A DNA stretch of 64,000 bases, from the NCBI GenBank assembly GCA_902765305.1, contig CACWZI010000001.1:23503-87502 (forward strand), in the 5' to 3' direction. Both the position numbers and the translations under genes were made by a program. The notes under the pieces were generated by a model that was not told where the DNA came from, searched no databases, and worked only from the letters and a program-made list of their open reading frames with translations. This stretch comes from an uncultured Eubacteriales bacterium. GTDB lineage: Bacteria > Bacillota > Clostridia > Christensenellales > Aristaeellaceae. This document shows, piece by piece, positions 23,288-31,841 of this stretch. Within the stretch, counting starts at the first letter, position 1. Every line of letters begins with the position of its first letter.

Positions 23288-24584
23288 GGAATCACTTAAT
23301 AGAATCTATAATGAGAAGCTCCAATATCATTTGCCGGTCGGATTGGATAATATAATCCCTGATGTATTTCGCGATCATATAGATAATAACATTGACACAA
23401 TAATAAGGAAAGTACTCAAAGGATCATATCATTTTACTAGATATAGAGAAGTTTTAATAAGTAAAGGTAAGGGAAAACCTCCTCGTGTTATTTCGGTTCC
23501 AACTTCTCGTGACAGCTTGGCTTTGGCAGCATATCTTGCTTTTCTTCAAAACACATTTGATAAAGATATTAAAGAGCCATTGTTACATACGATCATTGGT
23601 GACATAACGAATGCATTACGAGAGAGCAGATATAATGGATTTGTAAAAGCAGACATTAGGCATTTTTATGCGTCTATTGATCATCGTCTATTATTGAGCA
23701 AAGTTAAAAGGCGTATACGAAAGAAAGAAGCTATTCAGTTTTTAAAAAGTGCTATCTCTACAGAAACAAGATCGAGGGTTCATGGAGAAGCCAATCATAG
23801 TATACAATCTACAGGTGTTCCTGAAGGGCTTTCAATATCTAATATCCTCGCTGATATTTATCTTGCAGATTTAGAAAGCCGAATTTGTAGTATTCATAGT
23901 AATATACGATTCTTTCGCTTCGTTGATGATATTATAATACTATGTGATGCTGATGAAGCAGAAGGGATTAAAGATACGCTTATAGAGGTTCTAAAGAGAG
24001 AATATCAATTGGAAGCACATCCTGAAAAAACGGTTGCTGGCAATTTAGTAGCGGGAGTTCCGTATTTAGGGTATGTGTTTTATAAGAATAGAATATGCAT
24101 TCGCTCAGAAGCCATCCAAAAGCTGGAATACTCTATTGAAGAGCTGTTTAGAAAGCAATACCATAATAAAATAGCGTCATATGGGCTGTTTGTATGGAAA
24201 CTGAATCTGCGAATTGTGGGATGCATCCTCGAGGATAAGAAATATGGATGGTTATTTTACTATTCGCAGATGGATGATCTAACCCCACTATATCATCTGG
24301 ACTGGTTAATTAAGAAATTCTTCGCGAGGTATAATATAAAGAAACCTGACGGATTAAAAACATTTGTTCGTGGATATCATGAGATTACAAAGAACGTGAG
24401 TCATTCAACATATCTGATAAATGCGAATTTCTTTTCATCGGAAGAAAAACGCAAAGTTTTGGAAGATGTATATCTGCGGAGAGAATTTGAAAATATACCA
24501 GATGAAACCATTGATGTGTGGTTTAAGCAGATGCTGTTCAGAGAAATAAAGTACTTGGAACACGACATTCAAAGCTTTTCTTGA
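23250..24584 (+). CDS. Reverse transcriptase, defence-type, linked to SLATT
   Basis: About 444 residues. RT motifs in order: KADIRHFYASIDH (first catalytic Asp), STGVPEGLSISNILADIYL, RFVDDIIILC (FVDD in place of the common YADD, both Asp present), then PYLGYVFYKNRI. No group II maturase X domain or endonuclease, and I do not find the retron VTG signature, so it resembles the stand-alone Abi/UG-type RTs. It should copy an RNA into DNA, perhaps from the leader. ATG at 23250 has AAAGGTG 6 nt upstream. The coding DNA is much more AT-rich than the rest of the island, a sign of separate acquisition. Confidence 0.88.
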   Translation: MKAYQHFYQAFSKESLNRIYNEKLQYHLPVGLDNIIPDVFRDHIDNNIDTIIRKVLKGSYHFTRYREVLISKGKGKPPRVISVPTSRDSLALAAYLAFLQNTFDKDIKEPLLHTIIGDITNALRESRYNGFVKADIRHFYASIDHRLLLSKVKRRIRKKEAIQFLKSAISTETRSRVHGEANHSIQSTGVPEGLSISNILADIYLADLESRICSIHSNIRFFRFVDDIIILCDADEAEGIKDTLIEVLKREYQLEAHPEKTVAGNLVAGVPYLGYVFYKNRICIRSEAIQKLEYSIEELFRKQYHNKIASYGLFVWKLNLRIVGCILEDKKYGWLFYYSQMDDLTPLYHLDWLIKKFFARYNIKKPDGLKTFVRGYHEITKNVSHSTYLINANFFSSEEKRKVLEDVYLRREFENIPDETIDVWFKQMLFREIKYLEHDIQSFS

Positions 24585-24617
24585 GCTTATTTGAAATCTG
24601 ATAACTATGACAGAATA

Positions 24618-24643
24618 GCCGCACCTGTGCAATCAGGTGCGGC
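24618..24643 (+). terminator. Intrinsic terminator after the reverse transcriptase
   Basis: GCCGCACCTG-tgcaat-CAGGTGCGGC followed by CATTTTAAT, 33 nt after the RT stop. Confidence 0.75.
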
Positions 24644-24669
24644 CATTTTAATGAAGAGGAGGAAGCAAA

Positions 24670-24918
24670 ATGAAAGACAATAAAATGACAAATATTCCTT
24701 GCCAGGATTCCTTTTTGGAGGTATCATTGGAATGTGGAGAGACGCACCTTGAAAACGATATAGCAGCGCAGACCACTGTTGCTAAGCTCCGCGAGACGAC
24801 GACGCGGAACGGCTGTTCAGTGACGATGGTATTTCGGGAGGAGGCCAATCCCCACGTCCGGAAATCCGTTGCTGAGATGCTGTTGCGTTCAATGGAGAAA
24901 CGGAGTGAAGCAACATGA
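24670..24918 (+). CDS. Small protein coupled to the integrase
   Basis: 82 residues, no family recognised; acidic N-terminal half and an alternating V/T strand region (NGCSVTMVFREEANPHVRKS). ATG at 24670 follows GAGGAGGAAG at good spacing, and its stop overlaps the recombinase ATG by 4 nt (ATGA), so both are made from one message. Small coupled proteins in this position sometimes act as recombination directionality factors, but nothing in the sequence proves that here. Confidence 0.72.
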   Translation: MKDNKMTNIPCQDSFLEVSLECGETHLENDIAAQTTVAKLRETTTRNGCSVTMVFREEANPHVRKSVAEMLLRSMEKRSEAT

Positions 24919-26555
24919 AGAGAGTATTATGTTTGTATAGAGTATCAACATTGGGACAGGTTGACCCGAAGGATGACATTCCCATGCAGCGTCGGGAGTG
25001 CGAGGCGTTCATCGCCTTGCATGACGACTGGACGTTCGTCGGTGAACGCCTTGAGAAGGGCGTTTCTGGGTACAAGTTGTCCGCGAACAAGCGCGACGCG
25101 ATCATCGAGATTCGAGGGATGGCGGAGCGCAAGGAATTCGACGTGCTGCTGGTGTTCATGTTCGACCGACTGGGTCGACGGGAGGACGAGACGCCCTTCC
25201 TGGTGCAATGGCTCATTGAACATGGCATCGAAGTGTGGAGCACGCGGGAAGGACAACAGCGGCTGGACAGCCGGGTGGACAAACTGCTGAATTACATCCG
25301 CTTCTGGCAGGCCGGCGGCGAAAGTGAAAAGACGTCCGTTCGCGTCAAAGCGGCACACACGCAGATGACAGCGGACGGCATCTGGCGCGGCGGGAAGCAT
25401 CCCTTTGGATACCGACTTGTCCGCAAGGGCCGCGTGGGCAAGAAGAACAGGGAGCTGTATGACCTGGAGATCGACCCGATTACCGGCCCACAGGTGAAAA
25501 AGGTATTCCACATGGCGGGCGTGGAGGGCATGGGCAACACGCGTATTGCCAATTACATGAACGAACACTACCCAAACCCGGACAAGATTTGGACTCGGAC
25601 GACGGTGATGTCTCTGCTGAGAAACCCAGTCTATACCGGGCGAATGCATATGAATGATGTAATGTCCGAACCCATTGAAGAACTGCGGCTGGTCTCGGAT
25701 GACGATTTCCAATTCACGCAGATTGCTATATCGAAACGGATACAGAATCGTTACGCCTGGAGGCATGAGACAGAGAACGCCGCTATCCCTGAGGGACACA
25801 CAAAGACCTCGGTCTATGGCGCGTCACTCTTGTCAGGACTGATCTGGTGTGGTCATTGTCATCACAAGCTGGTGGGCGGCTATTGCTGTAAACAGCGTGC
25901 CAGAGGCCCGTATTACCGTCCGATTTATCGTTGCTATAATGGATCAATCGACGCCAAGGAATGCGACGGCCAGACGGTGTACTCCGCCAAGAAGATCGAA
26001 GGAGCGGTTCTGGAAGTCGTAAGAGGCTATTTCGATGCAATCCAATCATCGGTGGATGCCGTATGGAAAGAGCAGGCATGCCGGCGCATTAGAAGTCTGC
26101 AGAAGGACAAGAGTCTGGAAGAACAGAGGAATCTTGCCAAACTGCGCAAGCAGAATCAGGCGCTCAAGGATGGGATCCTGAAATCTTTGACCGGCGAAGC
26201 CAGGTTTGACGAAGATATCCTGCAATCCCTGTTGGAGGACAATCAAAGGGCTATCGAGGTGAGCGAAGGCATCATCGCTGCCTACCAGCGGGAGAAGGAA
26301 CAGGAAGAAGTCAGGATTCAATACCTGTCTACCCAGATTCAGAACATCCGGGATTGGGCAAAGGTGTTTGATGACGCGGAGACCGATGAAAAGCGGATGA
26401 TCCTCTCGAAGATCATCGAGCGCATTGAAGTCGACCGCAATTACCATTTGACCATACACTTCTATGTGGCGCTGGCGGACTTACAGCCAGATGTAGAACA
26501 TGGTGAGGCATCCATTGTCCAGGCTGACCATTGCATTGAGACTAAGGTGGGGTGA
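24915..26555 (+). CDS. Large serine recombinase, integrase of the island
   Basis: 546 residues, complete. Residues 1-150 are the resolvase domain, with the nucleophile serine in LYRVSTLG (S11) and FMFDRLGR. Residues ~165-275 are the Recombinase domain (GKHPFGYRLVRKGR). A zinc ribbon (CGHCHHKL...RCYNGSIDAKECDG) and a coiled coil follow. The enzyme would join attP and attB through a serine-DNA link. It ends 21 nt before the right tRNA-like site, the usual integrase position, and is a close relative of the protein encoded at 1-807. ATG at 24915 is coupled to the small gene before it. Confidence 0.95.
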   Translation: MKRVLCLYRVSTLGQVDPKDDIPMQRRECEAFIALHDDWTFVGERLEKGVSGYKLSANKRDAIIEIRGMAERKEFDVLLVFMFDRLGRREDETPFLVQWLIEHGIEVWSTREGQQRLDSRVDKLLNYIRFWQAGGESEKTSVRVKAAHTQMTADGIWRGGKHPFGYRLVRKGRVGKKNRELYDLEIDPITGPQVKKVFHMAGVEGMGNTRIANYMNEHYPNPDKIWTRTTVMSLLRNPVYTGRMHMNDVMSEPIEELRLVSDDDFQFTQIAISKRIQNRYAWRHETENAAIPEGHTKTSVYGASLLSGLIWCGHCHHKLVGGYCCKQRARGPYYRPIYRCYNGSIDAKECDGQTVYSAKKIEGAVLEVVRGYFDAIQSSVDAVWKEQACRRIRSLQKDKSLEEQRNLAKLRKQNQALKDGILKSLTGEARFDEDILQSLLEDNQRAIEVSEGIIAAYQREKEQEEVRIQYLSTQIQNIRDWAKVFDDAETDEKRMILSKIIERIEVDRNYHLTIHFYVALADLQPDVEHGEASIVQADHCIETKVG

Positions 26556-26576
26556 TACAGCCCGCCGAATTGGGAT

Positions 26577-26651
26577 GTAGTTACAATGCTTCGTCAGCGT
26601 GATACATTCGCATTGTAGAGGTCACCGGTTCGAATCCGGTATGCTCCACCA
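26577..26651 (+). other. tRNA-like attachment site, right copy
   Basis: Holds the same 3' tRNA half as 829-908, identical over the last 49 bases, but a more decayed 5' half: the acceptor 5' strand would be GGGATGT with an A-C mismatch, and the anticodon stem loses a pair (ATACA/TGTAG). It follows the integrase and is the right junction of the 25.7-kb element. The intact tRNA is probably outside the window to the left of the array. Confidence 0.72.
26603..26651 (+). repeat. 49-bp direct repeat, right (attachment core)
   Basis: Identical to 860-908. Chromosomal sequence begins after it. Confidence 0.85.
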
Positions 26652-26654
26652 AAA

Positions 26655-26690
26655 AAGCAAGGACCTGATTATATGATCGGGTTCTTGTTT
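26655..26690 (+). terminator. Terminator hairpin after the right tRNA-like site
   Basis: Fifteen consecutive pairs including G-U (AAGCAAGGACCTGAT with ATCGGGTTCTTGTTT) around loop TATATG, then T-rich. It matches the expectation that a tRNA end plus terminator was the ancestral target. Confidence 0.7.
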
Positions 26691-26867
26691 TATCTTTATG
26701 AATCAGTCTGCCCGAGAACGTGTCGCTGACGACAGGTTCATAGGGGCGGGTTGAGCGCTTTCTGCAAAGATTATACTCGAAAGCTGGAGAATTATCAGTG
26801 GGAAATGCTGGCGCATGAGAATAATCAATAATGACAAAGTATAATCCATATTCTTGATTGTAGAGTA

Positions 26868-26896
26868 TTGTTTTTTTCCGATATAATGTGTATAAT
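26868..26896 (+). promoter_or_regulatory. Possible promoter at the island/chromosome junction
   Basis: TTGTTT (26868-26873), 17-bp spacer, TATAAT (26891-26896). If used, transcription begins inside the S41 fragment and could serve the genes at 27782-30149. Confidence 0.4.
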
Positions 26897-27707
26897 TACC
26901 AGGGGCGGCTATCTGTTCGACCGCAACACCAGTGTTGAAAGCATCGTCAGCATGTCGTACCTTGGGCCTTCGATTCGCAAGTCGTTCAAGCTGGGATCGG
27001 TTTACGAGAACGCACGCAAGGCGGTCTATCGCGCCTGGGTGCCCGGCTATGAAGAAGTGGGCGACACCGCCTTCATCACCGTCGATCATTTCACGGCGAA
27101 TCGCCCGGACTACTACGACATGATGATCGACCGCGACAATCCCCAGGATACCATCGACCTGATCATCTACGCCAACAGCCAGATCAAGCGCGAGGGCAGC
27201 CCCGTCAAGAACATTGTGATCGACCTGAGCAACAACGGCGGCAACGCGGACGCGGCGATCTTCGTGATCTTCTGGTTCCTGGGCGAGGCGGACATCGCCC
27301 TGCGCGATACCTTTACCGGCGCCGAGACCAACGCCATCTATCTGACCGACGTCAACCTGGACGGCCAGTACGACGATCAGGACAACGTGGCCAATGGCTA
27401 CAGGCTGTACTGCCTGACCAGCAACAACTCCTTCTCCTGCGGCAACCTGGTGCCCGCGGCCTTCCGCAGCTCCGGCCGGGTCACGCTGATCGGACAGCCC
27501 ACCGGCGGCGGCTCCTGCGTGGTGCAGCCCTGCACCACCGCCGCGGGAACGCTCTTCCAGATCTCCGGCAACAAGCAGGTCTCCATCATCAAAAACGGCT
27601 CCTTCTACAACACGGACGGCGTCATCGAGCCCGATTTCCGGCTGGAGAAACCTGAATCCTTCTACGACCGGCCCGCGCTGGTGGAGTATCTGCACAACCT
27701 GAAATAA
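26868..27707 (+). pseudogene. S41-type peptidase, 5'-truncated
   Basis: The ~265 recognisable residues are the C-terminal half of an S41 (C-terminal-processing-like) peptidase: YGTAFITVDHF-like 'DTAFITVDHFTANR', IVIDLSNNGGN, and LTSNNSFSCGNLVPAAFRSS around the expected catalytic serine. The N-terminus is missing: homology starts near 26900, straight after AT-rich sequence, and no ribosome site precedes the apparent TTG at 26868. The cut lies ~250 bp from the island's right att site, so deletion near the insertion is likely. Without its N-terminal domain and signal it is probably inactive. Confidence 0.75.
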
Positions 27708-27781
27708 TGGCATCCTGCGGAGCCGCGAACAGGAGGTTTGCGGCCCCTTGACAAATGATCGGTGATACTGGGGGAATTTGA

Positions 27782-28546
27782 ATGACGAGAAGCAAGCTTT
27801 ATCTCGCGCTGCAGGCCGCGGTCTGCATCGCGCTGGTGGTTTTGCTGTCCCTGTCGGCGATCTCGATCTATCGGGAGGGCTCGGCCCGCAAGGCGGAGCA
27901 CCCCATGGAGAGCGTCTATACGCCGGGAGAGGTTGCCGGGAAATTTGCGCCCATCGCGCCGCTGCTCTTTGCGGGCCTCGGCCTGTTGATCGCAGGCCTG
28001 GTGCTGGGCGCAAAGGATGAGAACGCCGATAAGCCGGTGACGGATGCGGAATTAAACCGCGATTTGGTGATCGCCCGCGTCGCGCAGCCCTCCGAAGCCA
28101 TGCTGACGGAGCAGCGCGCACAGAGGCGGCTTGCGTGGATCGGCTGGGCCGTGTTCGCGCTTTGCATGGTTCCCATACTGATTTACATTATGAATCCGGC
28201 CCACTTCCCGGAGGCTGACCTGGAAGGTATGTTCTTTTCCCTGTTGAGGGTGTTCCTGCCCTGGACCGCCGTAGGATTGGGCGCGTTGGCGGTGACCTCG
28301 ATCCTGCGGGAGAAGAGCGTTCTTCGTCAAACCGAGGCTGCCCAGGCGCAGCTGAAGGCGGAGAAGGCGGCGGGCATCGTTGCTGCGCCCCAAAGCGCCG
28401 ATATGCAGAAGAAGACGATCCTGCCGCAGGCGATCATCATCGTCGTGGCCGTCATCCTCATCATCGCAGGGGTGTTCAACGGGAGCGCCCGGGACGTGCT
28501 TTACAAAGCGATTACCATTTGTACGGAGTGTGTTGGCCTTGGATAA
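27782..28546 (+). CDS. Membrane protein ending in a CD1871A-type CXXC motif
   Basis: 254 residues. Hydrophobic segments at ~8-28, 55-77, 120-138, 155-175 and 212-230. The C-terminal ~35 residues (FNGSARDVLYKAITICTECV) match the small CD1871A-family proteins that end in a CXXC; here that unit is fused to a four-helix membrane domain. The next gene encodes a NapH-like ferredoxin, the usual partner, so the CXXC may pass electrons or hold a metal near that protein. ATG at 27782; the stop overlaps the next gene's start. Confidence 0.8.
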   Translation: MTRSKLYLALQAAVCIALVVLLSLSAISIYREGSARKAEHPMESVYTPGEVAGKFAPIAPLLFAGLGLLIAGLVLGAKDENADKPVTDAELNRDLVIARVAQPSEAMLTEQRAQRRLAWIGWAVFALCMVPILIYIMNPAHFPEADLEGMFFSLLRVFLPWTAVGLGALAVTSILREKSVLRQTEAAQAQLKAEKAAGIVAAPQSADMQKKTILPQAIIIVVAVILIIAGVFNGSARDVLYKAITICTECVGLG

Positions 28547-30149
28547 TACTACAAAAACCAGCTGGTGGCAGGCGCACAGGCCGACGACCCGAAGGCTCGT
28601 CCAACTGTATTCGGCCCTGCTGCACAACGCCTACATCAAGGGCTTCATTGATGGGAGAATCTACACCGGCAACGCGAAGTACGCCTGCGTTCCCGGCTTC
28701 AACTGCTATTCCTGTCCCGGCGCGGTGGGTTCCTGCCCGCTGGGCTCCATTCAGAACGCGCTGGCCTCCACCGGGCATCGGGCGGGCTGGTACGTGCTGG
28801 GCATCATCATGCTCTTCGGCGTGATCCTTGGGCGGACGATCTGCGGCTGGCTCTGCCCGCTGGGCCTGATCCAGGAGCTTCTCCATAAGATCCCCACGCC
28901 GAAGCTCAAGAAGAGCCGCGTCACCCGGGCGCTGTCCTGGCTGAAATATGTGATACTTGCGGTGTTTGTGGTCGCCATTCCCCTGTGGTACGGCCTGCGC
29001 TACCAGATCCCCCTGCCGGGCTTCTGCAAGTACATCTGTCCCGCGGGCACCTTCGAGGGCGCGATGGGCCACCTGGCCAATCCGGCGAACACCTCCTATT
29101 ACAGCATGCTGGGCATACTGTTCACCCGCAAGTTCGTCATCATGCTGGTGATCGGCCTGGCGTGCGTGTTCTGCTACCGCAGCTTCTGCCGCTTCATCTG
29201 CCCGCTGGGGGCGATCTACGGCCTGTTCAATCGTTTCAACGTCATCGGCGTGAAGGTGGACGCGAATCGCTGCAACCACTGTGGCGCCTGCGTTCGGCAC
29301 TGCGGCATGGATGTGCGCCATGTGAGCGACCATGAGTGCATCCACTGTGGCAAGTGCATGGAGGTATGCAAACAGGGAGCGATCTCCATCAAGGCGGGCC
29401 GGATCACCCTCAAGGCTCCGGAAATGGGCTGCGTGGGCGATGCTCCCGACGCGACCGCCAGGCGCCGGAAGACCGGGCGGATCCTCTGGGGCGCGGCATT
29501 GGCTGTACTGTGCTTCGCCCTCGTGTGGTTCAACTTCCTCGACCCCGCCGTCAGGAAGGATGTCCAACAGAAGCAGGCGACGACGGAAGCGACCGCCGAA
29601 CCTGTGGAAACGGATGCGCCTGCCGTCACGGAAGCGCCTGCTGAAGCGGAGACGCCCGCTGTCACAGAGGCGCCGGCCGAACCGGAGGCCCCCGCCGCGA
29701 TCAGCTTCGACAGCGACGCGCCCGTCGGCCATGAGGTCGGCCAGCAGCTTCCGGACTTCACGCTGGAGTGCTACGACGGCTCCGAGTTCCACCTGGCGGA
29801 CGCCCGGGGCAAGATCGTGTTCATCAACCTGTGGGCGACCCACTGCACGCCGTGCATCCACGAGCTGCCCTACTTCAGCGAGCTGTACGCGGCCCACGAG
29901 GGGGACATCGCCATGATCGCCGTGCATTCCAAGCTGGTGACGGCGGACCCGGTGGCCTTCATCGCGGACAAGGGCTTCGCCATGCCCTTCGCCACGGATA
30001 CCGACGACGCGGTGAACGCCATCGTCGGCGGCACGGGTACGCTCCCGCAGACCATCGTATTGAACAGGAAGGGCGAGGTCGTGTACAACCGGATAGGCTC
30101 CGTCACCCCCGAGGTACTCGCGTCGCTGTACGACGAGGCGAACCAATAA
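28530..30149 (+). CDS. NapH-like membrane ferredoxin fused to a periplasm-facing thioredoxin (TlpA/ResA type)
   Basis: About 539 residues. The N-terminal half has four to five membrane helices with CxxC-P pairs (CGWLCPLG, CRFICPLG, CKYICPAG) and two 4Fe-4S ferredoxin motifs (CNHCGACVRHCG, CIHCGKCMEVCK). A further helix leads to a ~45-residue linker of E/T/A/P repeats, then a thioredoxin fold (DFTLECYDGSEF, FINLWATHCTPCIHELP) whose active site is CTPC. The design suggests electrons moving from cytoplasmic Fe-S clusters across the membrane to a thiol reductase outside. Start is one of GTG 28530, TTG 28533 or TTG 28539, after GGAG; all overlap the preceding gene. Confidence 0.88.
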   Translation: MLALDNTTKTSWWQAHRPTTRRLVQLYSALLHNAYIKGFIDGRIYTGNAKYACVPGFNCYSCPGAVGSCPLGSIQNALASTGHRAGWYVLGIIMLFGVILGRTICGWLCPLGLIQELLHKIPTPKLKKSRVTRALSWLKYVILAVFVVAIPLWYGLRYQIPLPGFCKYICPAGTFEGAMGHLANPANTSYYSMLGILFTRKFVIMLVIGLACVFCYRSFCRFICPLGAIYGLFNRFNVIGVKVDANRCNHCGACVRHCGMDVRHVSDHECIHCGKCMEVCKQGAISIKAGRITLKAPEMGCVGDAPDATARRRKTGRILWGAALAVLCFALVWFNFLDPAVRKDVQQKQATTEATAEPVETDAPAVTEAPAEAETPAVTEAPAEPEAPAAISFDSDAPVGHEVGQQLPDFTLECYDGSEFHLADARGKIVFINLWATHCTPCIHELPYFSELYAAHEGDIAMIAVHSKLVTADPVAFIADKGFAMPFATDTDDAVNAIVGGTGTLPQTIVLNRKGEVVYNRIGSVTPEVLASLYDEANQ

Positions 30150-30362
30150 CAGGAACCACGATTGCAAAAGGGACTTGCCCTTTGTCTCATTGGGAAGTAA
30201 CGAATCCTCAGATATATCCTGTACTCTGATTGGGCTTCCTTGCTTATCGTGATTACCGCGGCACACTTAATGCGATAGCGGTCGTATGCCACTGCCATTA
30301 CTGCCTCGAAGGACTGCCGGCAGGCGGCGCTGATGGAAGGCGCATCGCCCGGCTGCTATCGC

Positions 30363-31718
30363 TCATAGATTCCTGGAAACGGTGCGAATCCTTCGCATAT
30401 ACATCGGAACAAGCATTCCGAGCATCAGGAAGAAGCTGACGACATAGCTGGAATAGACCACGCGCATGGTTGGATGGGTGGGGATCAGCAGGTGGCACCA
30501 CAACACCCGGAACAGGCTGTAGCAGACCAATGTGCAGAACATGGGCCAGGTGGTATCTCCCAGGCCCTTGATCGTGCCCAGGAACACCTGATTTATCCCA
30601 TAGACCACGTAGAAGGGCAGCGTAAACAGCACCGCCTCGCGGGCGTTGAACAGTATGGCTTCGTCCTTCGTAAACAGCCTTAGCAGCACCGGAGAGGCCA
30701 CGGACAGCACAAGGCTCATGGGGATGATGACGGCGGCCATGATCTTCAGGCTCAGCCGGACGGTTTCGCGGATTCGGTCGATCCTGCCTGCGCCGAGATT
30801 CTGTCCCACGAAGCTGGTGATGGCGATGCCGTAGGCGAAGGTGGGCAGATAAATGACCCCCTCCAGCTTGGCAAACAGCGTCATGCCCGCGATGGCTGAG
30901 GGGCCGAAGCGATTGATACAGCTCTGGATCAGGAACGATGAGATGCTCATGAACAGCGCCTGCATGCCCGAGGGGATGCCGATGGCGAGGTCCTTTACAA
31001 GCGCCCCCATGGCCAGACCCTCTCCCAACGGGTTCAGGGCATAGGCGCTGTCCAGCCTTGTCATGTATCCCGTGATCAGCAGGGCCAGCAGCCACTGTGA
31101 GATCAGCGTCGCCACCGCCGCGCCAGCGATTCCCCGTTTGAATACGATGACGAAGAGCACGTCCAGCAGGAGATTGCACAGCACGGAGGCCAGATAGAAG
31201 CAGAGCGGCGTTTGCGTGTTCCCGATGGAACGCAGGAATGCCGCGCCGACATTGTAGATCATCTGTGCCGTCAAACCGCAGGCACATATGCGCAGGTACA
31301 TCGCCGCGTGGGGCATGACCTCAGAGGGACTGTGCATCAACGAAAGCAGAGTGTCTGCGGTGGTGATGACCAGAACTGAAAAAACGATCCCGGCCGCGAC
31401 GACCAGTCGGAACAGGACATTGACAGTGCGTTGCAGCTCACGATAGCTGCACTGCCCAAACAGTCGTGACGCGACACTGCTGATGCCCGATGAAAAGCCG
31501 ATAAAGAAATTGATCAATATGGACAGCACAAGGCCCGCAACGCCAGTGGCCGCCAGCGCGTGATCCCCGCCAAAGTGCCCTACCACCATGCAGTCTGTGA
31601 TATTGAAAAGCTCCTGAAGCAGTTGCAGAAGCAGCACAGGCAGCGCAAAGGAAAACAGCACCGGGGCGATGGGACCATTCTCCGCATGCTTGCCCGACAT
31701 CCTTGCAGGCATATTCAT
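30363..31718 (-). CDS. MATE-family efflux transporter
   Basis: 451 residues with about 12 hydrophobic segments in two six-helix halves. Family landmarks include the start (PIAPVLFSFALPVLLLQLLQ), NITDCMVVGHFGG, AFLRSIGNTQTPL and FVGQNLGAG with the charged follow-up RIDRIRETVR. It exports drugs or toxic metabolites by exchange with H+ or Na+. ATG at 31718 has AAAGGA upstream. A 16-bp palindrome shared with four other units lies at 31730-31745, between promoter and ribosome site, so expression is probably repressed. The 213 bp after the preceding + strand operon hold only a weak hairpin near 30170. Confidence 0.92.
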   Translation of the reverse strand: MNMPARMSGKHAENGPIAPVLFSFALPVLLLQLLQELFNITDCMVVGHFGGDHALAATGVAGLVLSILINFFIGFSSGISSVASRLFGQCSYRELQRTVNVLFRLVVAAGIVFSVLVITTADTLLSLMHSPSEVMPHAAMYLRICACGLTAQMIYNVGAAFLRSIGNTQTPLCFYLASVLCNLLLDVLFVIVFKRGIAGAAVATLISQWLLALLITGYMTRLDSAYALNPLGEGLAMGALVKDLAIGIPSGMQALFMSISSFLIQSCINRFGPSAIAGMTLFAKLEGVIYLPTFAYGIAITSFVGQNLGAGRIDRIRETVRLSLKIMAAVIIPMSLVLSVASPVLLRLFTKDEAILFNAREAVLFTLPFYVVYGINQVFLGTIKGLGDTTWPMFCTLVCYSLFRVLWCHLLIPTHPTMRVVYSSYVVSFFLMLGMLVPMYMRRIRTVSRNL

Positions 31719-31729
31719 CCGGTCCTTTT

Positions 31730-31745
31730 GTTAGTTATACCAAAT
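31730..31745. promoter_or_regulatory. 16-bp operator-like box upstream of the MATE gene
   Basis: GTTAGT-TATA-CCAAAT; one half-site is perfect for the consensus RTTAGT-N4-ACTAAY, the other poor. On the minus strand it follows a TATCAT -10. Confidence 0.55.
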
Positions 31746-31791
31746 ACCGATCTATGATAACAGATTTTGCCTGTACCGTCAAGCAATGAAG

Positions 31792-31819
31792 CAGGGACCC
31801 TGAGTATTCAGAGTCCCTG
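31792..31819. terminator. Hairpin after the GLUG-repeat gene
   Basis: CAGGGACcCTGA-gtat-TCAGaGTCCCTG; no strong T-run on the minus strand, so the terminator call is moderate. Confidence 0.5.
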
Positions 31820-31841
31820 TCGTTCGTTCGCCCGGCTTCCG

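Noticed and set aside
1-26651. A complete integrative conjugative element
   Set aside because: No relaxase, coupling ATPase, VirB4 or pilus gene is seen. Called an integrative island instead.
28512-30266. Long minus-strand frame opposite the NapH-thioredoxin gene
   Set aside because: Its residues mirror the plus-strand codons; the plus strand has ferredoxin and CTPC motifs.
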